Shown here in pieces: positions 16,680-24,426 of a DNA stretch of 64,000 nucleotides (position 1 is the first letter of the stretch; each line of letters opens with the position of its first letter). A program made the translations under genes and the position numbers. Below the pieces are notes generated by a model. The model was not told where the DNA came from, ran no database searches, and saw only the letters and a list, made by a program, of their open reading frames with translations. The stretch is from Litorivivens sp041625575. Its GTDB lineage: Bacteria; Pseudomonadota; Gammaproteobacteria; Pseudomonadales; Spongiibacteraceae. Location: assembly GCA_041625575.1 (NCBI GenBank), contig JBFJTG010000002.1:20999-84998 (forward strand), given 5' to 3'.

Positions 16680-18173
16680 ATGAGTGATAAAACCAGCCCC
16701 ACGAAACCCAAGCGCGCATCTGACATTAGCGAGTGGGCCATTGAAACCGATATCGCTGTAATTGGCTTTGGCGGCGCCGGCGCCTGTGCGGCCCTCGAAG
16801 CGGCTGACGCCGGTGCCGAGGTTCAGATATTCGAACTCGCCAGCGCTAGCGGCGGCTCGACCGCATTGTCCAGTGCAGAGATTTATATGGGCGGTAACGG
16901 CGGCACCCGGGTGCAAAAAGCCTGCGGATACGACGACACAACCGAAAACATGATTAATTTTCTGAAAACGGCATTTGGCAGTAATGCCGACGATGCCAAG
17001 ATCGAAACCTACGCTCAAAACAGCCTCGCGCATTTTAACTGGCTAGTGGACAAGGGTGTTCCCTTTAAAGATTCGGAACTGAAAGAACGGGCCATTATGG
17101 CGCTGACGGACGACTGCCTGCTATTCACCGGCAATGAGAAAGCCTACCCCTTTACCGATGCCGCCTATCCGGTACCGCGCGGACACAACCTCGAAGTCGA
17201 AGGCGACAATGGTGGCCCCCTGTTAATGAAAATATTGACCGAGCAGGTCAACCAGCGCGACAAGATCACGGTGAACTATGAAACACGCGCACTTACATTG
17301 ATAACAGACGACACAGGCAGTGTCGTTGGCGTTGTGGTTCGCATGAACCAGCAGGAGGTCGCAGTCAAAGCACGCAAAGGCGTCGTGCTGTGCGCAGGCG
17401 GCTTTTGCATGAACGAAGAGATGGTTCGCAAATACGCCCCCTTGTTCGACAAAGGACTGGAACCCATTGGCAACCCGGGCGATACCGGTGCGGGAATACT
17501 GATGGGGCAAGGTGTGGGTGCAGGCACAGTTAATATGCACGAGTGTTTTACAACCGTCCCTTTCTACCCGCCCTCGTCACTCACCTACGGCATTTTTGTA
17601 AACGACAAAGGCCAGCGCTTTATCAATGAAGATTGCTACCACGGCCGTGTCGGATACAACGCACTCATCCAACAGCAACAGCATTCCCAGCGCATCTATT
17701 TGATTACCGATGTTGAGGGCTACGGCGACTACGAAAAGATGAGTTACTTAGGCGCGCAGGTTGCCGGTACCGGCGACAGCCCGGAGGAACTTGAGCAGGA
17801 GCTGGGTCTGACCGAAGGCACCCTAAGCCACACCATTGAAACCTACAACAAGCACGCTGAAAAAGGTGAAGACCCACTCTTTCACAAGCACGAAGCCTGG
17901 TTGCGCCCGTTAAAAGCGCCCTATGTGGCACTGGATTGCTCGCTAGGACGCGGCGCCTTCTATCCATTTTTCACCTTGGGCGGCCTGGATTCATTGCCAA
18001 CAGGAGAGGTAGTGACACCCGAACGCGACGTTATTCCGGGATTGTTCGCTGCCGGCAGAACCACTGCAGGCATTCCACGAACAGCGGCGGGTTATGCCAG
18101 CGGCATGTCAGTGGGTGATGCGACCTTCTTCGGGCGACTGGCGGGGAAAAGCGCGGCTGCGCGAGCTGTATAA
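16680..18173 (+). CDS. FAD-dependent oxidoreductase, 3-ketosteroid dehydrogenase/fumarate reductase-like
   Basis: A 497-residue flavoprotein. The dinucleotide-binding AVIGFGGAGACAALEA (26-41) and the ribose-binding Glu at the end of the second strand (FE, 51-52) are followed by SASGGSTALSS. The C-terminal FAD site is LFAAGRTTAGIPR then YASGMSVGDATFFGRLAG. This is the fold of fumarate reductase and 3-ketosteroid-delta-1 dehydrogenase; the ATG at 16680 has ACGGAG 9 nt upstream. The exact steroid-position specificity cannot be called, because key tyrosines need an alignment. Context (steroid genes upstream, lipid enzymes downstream) favours a ketosteroid or related substrate. Confidence 0.72.
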   Translation: MSDKTSPTKPKRASDISEWAIETDIAVIGFGGAGACAALEAADAGAEVQIFELASASGGSTALSSAEIYMGGNGGTRVQKACGYDDTTENMINFLKTAFGSNADDAKIETYAQNSLAHFNWLVDKGVPFKDSELKERAIMALTDDCLLFTGNEKAYPFTDAAYPVPRGHNLEVEGDNGGPLLMKILTEQVNQRDKITVNYETRALTLITDDTGSVVGVVVRMNQQEVAVKARKGVVLCAGGFCMNEEMVRKYAPLFDKGLEPIGNPGDTGAGILMGQGVGAGTVNMHECFTTVPFYPPSSLTYGIFVNDKGQRFINEDCYHGRVGYNALIQQQQHSQRIYLITDVEGYGDYEKMSYLGAQVAGTGDSPEELEQELGLTEGTLSHTIETYNKHAEKGEDPLFHKHEAWLRPLKAPYVALDCSLGRGAFYPFFTLGGLDSLPTGEVVTPERDVIPGLFAAGRTTAGIPRTAAGYASGMSVGDATFFGRLAGKSAAARAV

Positions 18174-18177
18174 TCAA

Positions 18178-18286
18178 TTCGCCTGCAGGCAGGCTCCTGA
18201 ATGTGGTGAGACTCTTGGGGCTTCGCCTGCGCGGCAGGCTCCTACAATTGGCTTATCGCCTTGTAGGAGCGAGCCTTGCTCGCGGA
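18178..18286. repeat. Cluster of three REP elements (BIME-like)
   Basis: Three REP units lie between convergent genes: a short one at 18179-18200 and one at 18221-18246, both reading TTCGCCTGC...GGCAGGCTCC in the same orientation, and one at 18262-18285, TGTAGGAGCGAGCCTTGCTC plus CGCG, in the opposite orientation. The third is the classical Pseudomonas REP subtype with the GAGC palindrome; the first two belong to the subtype seen at 299 and 1130. Confidence 0.88.
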
Positions 18287-18318
18287 GGAACCCCTCACTT
18301 GTTCAGCTAAATAGCGTC

Positions 18319-19443
18319 CTACTCAGCACCGTCGAAATAATCTTTAAAGCCCGAGGGCGCGTGACGACCTATCGCAATAGTCTCTAACGTTCCCATTCCA
18401 ATCTTGTCACCCATTTTTGCGCGCACAACCTGATGTGTATGGATAAACTGGTAATCGAGCGGATCAACCGCGCTCAGATCCCACTCTTCACGCCCTGTTG
18501 CCAGTTCGCCTTTCCAGTAAGCATGACCCCACTCGGAATGGTTGTAGCCAATACCGAGCATGTAAAAACGCTGCAGCGGCTCCATCGTTATCTCGTAAGC
18601 TTGGCCGTTTTTATCCGTAAACTGCATGTCGCAACCGGCTGCAAGGCGCGTGCCTTTGTTCCAACGCACCTGATGCTTGATCTCTGTCATGGCTATCATG
18701 CCGGGATCTTCACCCTCGGGAATATCTTCAAGCTTGTCGTAGAGCGGCAAGCGATCTGCGCTGATCTGCGTCGGGTTTCCGTCGCGGTCCTCGAAGCTAC
18801 CCATCTGAGTACAGAAATCACCCCAGTTAATCGGGTTCCATATCCAGTAAACACCGGGTTCGTTATTCATCAAACCGGGAGCTCCACCCTGCTGCGGCTC
18901 GCCTACCGGACGCACACCCCAGGATCGATCACGGGTGCCATAATCCTTATTCACCTCATATCGCTTACCGTCAATTGAAAAATGCCCCTGCCAGCGCCCC
19001 ATCTGGGTAAAGCGAGTGGTATGCATGATCAGGTGACCATCATCGTGCATGACGTTCGCGGGTTCACGGTGAGGAATACTGGCCGCTGTAAAAAGAAGAT
19101 CGCACTCGATCTTGTGCTCGTTGGGCTCCAGCCTCACCCGCACCTTCCGTATAGGCTCTTCGATTATAATACTTAAGGGGCCGACATTCGTGTCGCGACG
19201 ATCTTTGGGTGCACGGCGCGAGGCGTGAAAAGCGTACTGCTTATCACCTATCGCCACACTGAAATGGCCGTCCATGACGCGGCGATTTGGATACAAACCA
19301 AAACCGATTTCGAAGAGATAATTGCCTCCCTCGTCAAAACCATTAAACCAATAACGGTCGTAAAAATTGCGGTCACTCTGCGAAGGCTCGGCAACCGGCA
19401 GCGCGGTTTGGTGAATACAGTAGTCATCAAAGCTGGTAATCAT
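18319..19443 (-). CDS. AttH/CrtC-like (DUF7064/7065-type) beta-barrel protein
   Basis: A 374-residue soluble protein rich in beta-strand sequence. The segment DYGTRDRSWGVRPVGEP near residue 170 resembles the R-D-(H/S)-SWG-R motif of the AttH/CrtC (hydroxyneurosporene synthase-like) and DUF7064/7065 families. These have a paired lipocalin-like fold; CrtC hydrates a carotenoid double bond, but most members are uncharacterised. It faces the KstD-like gene across REP elements and is followed on its strand by nothing. Probable role: a hydratase or binding protein for a hydrophobic lipid. Function not established. Confidence 0.5.
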   Translation of the reverse strand: MITSFDDYCIHQTALPVAEPSQSDRNFYDRYWFNGFDEGGNYLFEIGFGLYPNRRVMDGHFSVAIGDKQYAFHASRRAPKDRRDTNVGPLSIIIEEPIRKVRVRLEPNEHKIECDLLFTAASIPHREPANVMHDDGHLIMHTTRFTQMGRWQGHFSIDGKRYEVNKDYGTRDRSWGVRPVGEPQQGGAPGLMNNEPGVYWIWNPINWGDFCTQMGSFEDRDGNPTQISADRLPLYDKLEDIPEGEDPGMIAMTEIKHQVRWNKGTRLAAGCDMQFTDKNGQAYEITMEPLQRFYMLGIGYNHSEWGHAYWKGELATGREEWDLSAVDPLDYQFIHTHQVVRAKMGDKIGMGTLETIAIGRHAPSGFKDYFDGAE

Positions 19444-19561
19444 GGGCCACCTGTCCTAGTAAAATATGCACGGCATGCACTTATTGTATGGGCTACGCTA
19501 ATCATTTTTGACTATACGACCGCATAGTTAACAAATCAAGCGCCCGCGGATGAAGATTTGC

Positions 19562-20017
19562 TTAACTCGCACTTTGCGGCCGCTTCAGCACCAAACTGGC
19601 AATCTTCAGCTCTACGACAAGCTGATCGAGTTGATTAAATACCGACAATTGATTAACACAAATACCGCGATCAGGTTTGCTCGCTGACTCTCGCTTGCTT
19701 ACCACCTCCGCCTCGACACGCAGACAATCACCTGCGCATACGGGCAAGGGAAAGCGCACCTCATCCCAACCCAGACCGGCAACCACCGCCATCGTCTCGC
19801 CCTGTAGCCGATGACTTAAACGCACAGCAATACCGACGGTGTGGATACTAGACGCGAACAGCCGCCCCAATGGCGACTGCTTCGCCAGCTCTTCATCCAA
19901 GTGGAAAGGCATCGGGTCCCACTCACCCGCGAAAGACTTAATCTCCTGCGCGCTGACCTGGTAGCTATCCCGGCCAACGATACGATTCCCTAACACTATA
20001 TCTTCGTAGTAAAGCAC
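19562..20017 (-). CDS. MaoC-like hot-dog-fold dehydratase
   Basis: A 151-residue single hot-dog protein. The hydratase-2 motif is visible as FAGEWDPMPFHLDEELAK with the Asp34/His39 dyad, followed by LGRLFASSIHTVGIAVRL. MaoC-type proteins hydrate 2-enoyl-CoA to (R)-3-hydroxyacyl-CoA. It starts 5 bp after the SnoaL-like gene stop and would be co-translated with it. In steroid catabolism MaoC-like hydratases act on side chains or rings, but this one has no assigned substrate. Confidence 0.75.
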   Translation of the reverse strand: MLYYEDIVLGNRIVGRDSYQVSAQEIKSFAGEWDPMPFHLDEELAKQSPLGRLFASSIHTVGIAVRLSHRLQGETMAVVAGLGWDEVRFPLPVCAGDCLRVEAEVVSKRESASKPDRGICVNQLSVFNQLDQLVVELKIASLVLKRPQSAS

Positions 20018-20022
20018 AAGAA

Positions 20023-20499
20023 TTAGTCGCAGGCGAAGCGGTTGCCAATCGGAATTGCTGTCACCTTGATATCATCAGGGCGCTTGCTAATCTGTTCAAA
20101 CAGGCGCTCGTAAGCAGAGTTCTTTATGCGCCATTCACCGTCGACTTTCACGCATTCATCGCGATACAGAGCACTGCCTTCGAATTGAGTATTCTCGTCA
20201 AGGTTTACAAATATATCGTGGAGATACCACAGCGCGACGGCCGTATCGCCAGTCACTGTGATTTCCGGGTGATGACCTGTATGCATACCAAAGCGTGTTT
20301 TTGTAAAAGCGCTTTCATAAAATTTTTCCAGCTCGGGCCAGCCATTGAAGCTGATGTCATAAGACGGGCTTTTAAAATTAATGCTCGCATCTGGGGTGAA
20401 CACCGTATTTTTCAAACCTTCCCAATTAGCGGTATCCAAAAATCGAAAGTAACGGGATTTCAGCTGCTTTATAAGCTCAATGGCCTCTAAATCAATCAT
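20023..20499 (-). CDS. NTF2/SnoaL-like domain protein
   Basis: A 158-residue protein with the cone-shaped alpha+beta NTF2 fold pattern. It contains LKSRYFRFLDTANWEGLKN, TPDASINF, and GMHTGHHPEI with clustered histidines near 73-77, then ALWYLHDIF. The family includes ketosteroid isomerase and bile-acid 7-alpha-dehydratase BaiE, where such Tyr/His/Asp sets are catalytic. I chose the ATG at 20499 because AAGGAG lies 6 nt upstream. Adjacent to the MaoC-like gene in an apparent two-gene unit. Whether it acts on a steroid is inference. Confidence 0.7.
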   Translation of the reverse strand: MIDLEAIELIKQLKSRYFRFLDTANWEGLKNTVFTPDASINFKSPSYDISFNGWPELEKFYESAFTKTRFGMHTGHHPEITVTGDTAVALWYLHDIFVNLDENTQFEGSALYRDECVKVDGEWRIKNSAYERLFEQISKRPDDIKVTAIPIGNRFACD

Positions 20500-20623
20500 G
20501 CGGTGCTCCTTATTGCCGGTGTAAATCAATGAGATTGATGACTATAACCGGCCAGCTGGCCGGTACCATCCCCTCAATGGGTGATCCGCCTAGCATGCAC
20601 GAATCTTTCACCACCAACATGAC

Positions 20624-21964
20624 ATGCCCATTAAACCGCTATCTCGCGGACTGCTTCGGCTGGCCAGTCGAATCCCCGCTGGGGTAGACTGTCGCCCCCG
20701 AAACATGGACAGTGATTGGATGTATCAGGCAGCTTTACCTCTACCCATCAGAATCGTTAATCTGGTTGGCAAAAGCCTGCTCTTGGTCGGCGTTCAGGGA
20801 GCGAGCCTGAACCCCAACAGGCTAATCCGACGCGCACGGCAGAGAACGAATTTAAGCGATTTTGGGCCCGATGATTTTCGTGAAGGCTTAGACCGACTCT
20901 GCGAATCCCTGGAAACAGAGGCCGAATTAAGCGCCTTTGGCCGTATTGTGGCGCAAACAGAAATTTTGCTGACACTTGAAAATAGACTCAAACTGATACA
21001 TGCCTTCAAGGTCAATCGCGAACTCAGCGGTTCACCCGTCAAGCGCCCCCTGTTTATTCTCGGACTACCGCAGTCCGGCACGACACTCCTGCATTCGCTG
21101 ATGGCGCAAGATCCAAGCAATCGTGTCCCCATGACCTGGGAAACAAAATACCCTTTCCCGCCACCGCGCACCGAGACTTACCAGAGCGACCCGAGAATCA
21201 GCAAAGTCGCAAAAGAACTAAGGCACGTCGACCGGCTAATGCCTGAATTTAAAAAGATCTACCCCATGGGTGCGCAACGCCCTCAGGAATGCGTTTCGAT
21301 CACCTCCATAAATTTTATGTCCATGGCCTTTGGCGTCAGCTTTCGAGTGCCCTCCTACGAGCGTTGGCTGCAACAGGAAGCCAATTTTCGTGGCGCCTAC
21401 AACCTGCATTACCAGTTTCTCCAATACTTGCAATGGCGACACAAGGGTGAACGCTGGGTTCTAAATTCGCCCGGACACTTATGGAGCCTGGATACATTAC
21501 TGACCCGATACCCCGATGCCATGATCGTTCAGGTACATCGCGATCCGGTTAAAGTCGTATGCTCATTAAGCAGCCTCACCTACACACTGCGCAGCGTGGT
21601 TACCAACAAGGCCAATATGCACGATATTGCCACCCATCAGTCGGCCCTGATAGCAAACGGGCTCAACCGCAATACCGCCATACGCAAACATGGAAAACTT
21701 CCGGGCACCCAGCTTTTTGATTTCAATTACGAAGAACTGATGGCGGACCCCGTAGCACTCGTAAAACGGCTCTACCAGCATTTCGATATACCTTTGAGCA
21801 CTGAAGCCGAAGCGGCCATGCATAATTATTTGCGCGATAACCCCGAAGACCAGCACGGCAAGCCGCGCCACCACTTTATGACTACAGGGTTGCGCCTAGA
21901 CGAAGAACGACGACGCTTTCGCGATTACCAGGACTATTTTTCCATAGCCACTGAGAAAGTTTAG
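20624..21964 (+). CDS. PAPS-dependent sulfotransferase family protein
   Basis: A 446-residue protein with the sulfotransferase P-loop-like 5'-phosphosulfate loop LGLPQSGTTLLHSL (147-158) and the 3'-phosphate site VQVHRDPVKVVCSLSSL with Arg306 and Ser314. It lacks an obvious signal peptide or transmembrane anchor. It would transfer sulfate from PAPS to a hydroxyl acceptor. The long N-terminal region and the LPQSGTT form are typical of a bacterial family found in lipid/steroid-degrading proteobacteria. The start at 20624 has no good ribosome binding site; the ATG at 20705 (MDSDW) is an alternative. The neighbouring membrane gene begins 2 bp after its stop. Confidence 0.75.
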   Translation: MPIKPLSRGLLRLASRIPAGVDCRPRNMDSDWMYQAALPLPIRIVNLVGKSLLLVGVQGASLNPNRLIRRARQRTNLSDFGPDDFREGLDRLCESLETEAELSAFGRIVAQTEILLTLENRLKLIHAFKVNRELSGSPVKRPLFILGLPQSGTTLLHSLMAQDPSNRVPMTWETKYPFPPPRTETYQSDPRISKVAKELRHVDRLMPEFKKIYPMGAQRPQECVSITSINFMSMAFGVSFRVPSYERWLQQEANFRGAYNLHYQFLQYLQWRHKGERWVLNSPGHLWSLDTLLTRYPDAMIVQVHRDPVKVVCSLSSLTYTLRSVVTNKANMHDIATHQSALIANGLNRNTAIRKHGKLPGTQLFDFNYEELMADPVALVKRLYQHFDIPLSTEAEAAMHNYLRDNPEDQHGKPRHHFMTTGLRLDEERRRFRDYQDYFSIATEKV

Positions 21965-21966
21965 AC

Positions 21967-22224
21967 GTGCGCCGCAACGCAGGCTGGACAATCATCATCC
22001 TCTCCTGCTTGCTTTGGGCCGCGCTGCCGGTAATTCCCTTCCTCACCCTAAACCCTGACGATAAAGCCTATTGGGCAGGCGGACTGTTTATTGCGGCGGA
22101 AATTACCTGGTACGCGGGATTATTCTTACTTGGCCCCGAGGCCATAGCCCTGATAAAAACACTCTGGCTCCGGGCCAAACACCAACTTCGGAAAACCAAG
22201 ACAAGCCCGGATCATTCCGATTGA
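21967..22224 (+). CDS. Small two-helix membrane protein (transporter suffix domain-like)
   Basis: An 85-residue protein starting with GTG, 2 bp after the sulfotransferase stop. Two hydrophobic helices (TIIILSCLLWAALPVIPFL and AGGLFIAAEITWYAGLFLLG) are followed by a basic tail. The pattern matches small proteins annotated as transporter suffix domain-containing. Function unknown; probably co-translated with the sulfotransferase. Confidence 0.6.
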   Translation: MRRNAGWTIIILSCLLWAALPVIPFLTLNPDDKAYWAGGLFIAAEITWYAGLFLLGPEAIALIKTLWLRAKHQLRKTKTSPDHSD

Positions 22225-22466
22225 TGGTCTCGCTGGGCTGCCACGCTGGAGACTGTCGACACAAGATAAGGCACGAAAAAAGTCAGGATAATTTGCAGCC
22301 AGCGACCCGCGCCGAGTTCTCCGGCGACAAGTGCAGGCCCGTGATTAATAAGTGCGAGAATGAGGCCCACAACAAAGGCAATGCGCAATGCCCGCTTTAC
22401 GGTTCGCGGCTCAAAGGCCAATCGCCAAACACCCGGTGCAGCCACCTCAGTGCGACATCCCGCCAT
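22212..22466 (-). CDS. NrtS-like small membrane protein
   Basis: About 84 residues, with two hydrophobic segments (IAFVVGLILALINHGPALVAG and IILTFFVPYLVSTVSSVAA). The INHG and VPYLVST segments match the NrtS-like nitrate/nitrite transporter family of small membrane proteins. The start is uncertain: the ATG at 22466 lies inside the SDR gene; a GTG at 22445 just after the SDR stop is equally possible. It overlaps the convergent gene at 21967-22224 by 13 bp at the 3' ends. Confidence 0.55.
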   Translation of the reverse strand: MAGCRTEVAAPGVWRLAFEPRTVKRALRIAFVVGLILALINHGPALVAGELGAGRWLQIILTFFVPYLVSTVSSVAAQRDHQSE

Positions 22467-23202
22467 TATCAACGACGAGCGACTGGCCGTTGACATAACT
22501 GGATGCATCGGAGCAAAGCCAAAGCGCGGTTTCAGCAATTTCCTCCGGCTCAGCCAGCCGTCCGCAGGGAATACTCGCCATTACCATCTTTGCAATGTCC
22601 GCGCTGAGCGCCATGCTCTGCTCTAACATCGGCGTGCGGGTAGAGCCGGGTAGCACAGCATTAATGCGCACATTGCCCTTCGGGTTTTCCGAAACCGCTG
22701 TTTTGGTCAAACCCAAGACGCCGTGTTTGGAGGCACAATAGGCCGCCAGGTTCGGCGTTCCAATGAGGCCGGCACCGGAAGCGATATTGACAATTGCTCC
22801 GCCACCCTGCGCCTTCATTGTACGTAACTGATATTTTAAGCAGAGAAATACCGAGGTTAAATTTACGGCTATAACCTCGTTCCAAGTGTCCAGTGAGGTG
22901 AGCTCCAGCGCAGCTGGCAGGCCCGTGATGCCGGCATTATTAATTGCACAGTCCAGCCGACCAAAGTGCTTTTCCGCCTTTCGCACCGCTGTTTCAATAT
23001 CTCTCTCGGAAGAGACATTGCACACATGGAAATGAGACTCTATCTCCAGCCCCTTAAATTCCTCGCTTAAGGCCTCTCCCCGCTCAACGTCTATGTCGCA
23101 CAGCAACAGACGAGCACCGCATTGCGCAGCACGCCGGGCACAGGCCTCCCCAATACCCGAGGCCGAGCCGGTAATCATTATCGACTTGCCGGAGAAATCC
23201 AT
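22447..23202 (-). CDS. Short-chain dehydrogenase/reductase
   Basis: A 251-residue classical SDR: cofactor motif TGSASGIGEA (11-20), NNAG near 90, the catalytic Ser in NIASGAG and YCASK with Tyr and Lys, and a C-terminal NGQSLVVDNG. An acidic residue after the second strand (CDID) indicates NAD(H) preference. It starts 2 bp after the ketopantoate-reductase-like gene stop, so the two form an operon. The substrate is an alcohol or ketone of unknown type; a hydroxysteroid dehydrogenase is possible given the neighbourhood. Confidence 0.85.
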   Translation of the reverse strand: MDFSGKSIMITGSASGIGEACARRAAQCGARLLLCDIDVERGEALSEEFKGLEIESHFHVCNVSSERDIETAVRKAEKHFGRLDCAINNAGITGLPAALELTSLDTWNEVIAVNLTSVFLCLKYQLRTMKAQGGGAIVNIASGAGLIGTPNLAAYCASKHGVLGLTKTAVSENPKGNVRINAVLPGSTRTPMLEQSMALSADIAKMVMASIPCGRLAEPEEIAETALWLCSDASSYVNGQSLVVDNGGMSH

Positions 23203-23204
23203 AG

Positions 23205-24236
23205 CTACACCTCACAACTCTCTTTCAGACTACGCAGTAAGGACTCGCCCTGCCATGCGCGCTCACCACCCGCTTCTGCGGCGCGAACCAGCTCAACAAT
23301 ACGCGCGTTTGCGGGTGCGCTTATACCGACGCTGGCAGCAAGTTTCAAAACTTCACCGTTAATCCAATCCACCTCGGTACGCCGACCGGCTTCGAGATCC
23401 TCCCACATGGAAGACCGGGCCATGGGGTCTATGGCCAGCATTCGCTTGGCCAAACGCGTAAACAGCGCGTCCGGAGTCGACAGAATGAAAGGAAGCATTG
23501 GCATGGGAACGGGTACTAAATTAGCAGGGCGAATTCCGGCCGCCTTTACGACCCCCAGGGCTTCGCGAATAAGCAATGCCAGACAACGGCGGAAATTACG
23601 CTGGGACAACTGCTCGTAGAGAGGAATGCCTGACAGGGCATTAATCGCATTGTTCAAGTTCATCAGCAGTTTGGACCACTGCACCTGCAGCATATCTTCA
23701 CGCAATTCCAGCGGCAATGCAGCCTCGTCAAACACCGGCAACAGGGGCTCCAGTATCGGGTGGGGGTCAGACATTAACTCCCCCTCCGTACCCGCATGAA
23801 AGTGGCCATTGCCCTGCTGAACGACGTTGAAGGAAATCATGCCGGAGAGCACTGCATTGCCAGGCAAATGTCGAGACAGCACTGCGCCATTACCCACACC
23901 ATTTTGCAGACTCATCACCACAGCTTCGGTTCGAAGTCGCCCGGCCAGCGCCAGACCCACCTCCTCGGTCGCCCCGGACTTAACGCACACAATGATTAAA
24001 TCGGCTTGCTCCGCAATGGCGTCATCGGTATGAAAGTCAACTTGATCGCCAGGCAAATGAATATCGGCACCTTGCCAGTCACTAAGATGCAGGCCCTGCC
24101 GTCTAATTTGCTCGGCAACACGCGGGCGCCCGATGTAGCTCACTGCCATGCCTGCCGCCTGCAGACGGCCACCTACGTAGGTGCCTATACTGCCAGCACC
24201 ATAAATACATACACGGGTAGAATTACGATAGGCCAT
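23205..24236 (-). CDS. 2-dehydropantoate 2-reductase family (ApbA/PanE-like) oxidoreductase
   Basis: A 343-residue NADP-type reductase. The Rossmann motif GAGSIGTYVGGRL is near residue 13, IVCVKSGATEE follows, SLQNGVGN is the nicotinamide-contact segment, and WSKLLMNLNNAINALSG carries the catalytic Lys. It is longer than typical PanE and lies away from any pantothenate gene, next to an SDR and divergent from a P450 gene. A role in reducing a keto acid other than ketopantoate is likely. Confidence 0.75.
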   Translation of the reverse strand: MAYRNSTRVCIYGAGSIGTYVGGRLQAAGMAVSYIGRPRVAEQIRRQGLHLSDWQGADIHLPGDQVDFHTDDAIAEQADLIIVCVKSGATEEVGLALAGRLRTEAVVMSLQNGVGNGAVLSRHLPGNAVLSGMISFNVVQQGNGHFHAGTEGELMSDPHPILEPLLPVFDEAALPLELREDMLQVQWSKLLMNLNNAINALSGIPLYEQLSQRNFRRCLALLIREALGVVKAAGIRPANLVPVPMPMLPFILSTPDALFTRLAKRMLAIDPMARSSMWEDLEAGRRTEVDWINGEVLKLAASVGISAPANARIVELVRAAEAGGERAWQGESLLRSLKESCEV

Positions 24237-24426
24237 TGTTTTTCCTTAGCTTGGTAGGGCCAATATAGCCCAGCGCTGCAATGTATAAAATGTTAGATTT
24301 AGCGCGTTGATGCCGCGCCTTCGCCGGCGTATGATCGATTTCAGTTTAAAGGGCAAACCGGCACAAAACTAATAACTATTAGCCTATAGCGCCGCGCATT
24401 GCACAATGCACCGCAAGGAGATCTCT

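Noticed and set aside
22466..22538. Extended N-terminus of the NrtS-like protein
   Set aside because: It would read 25 residues inside the SDR gene in another frame with no similarity; a later start is more likely.
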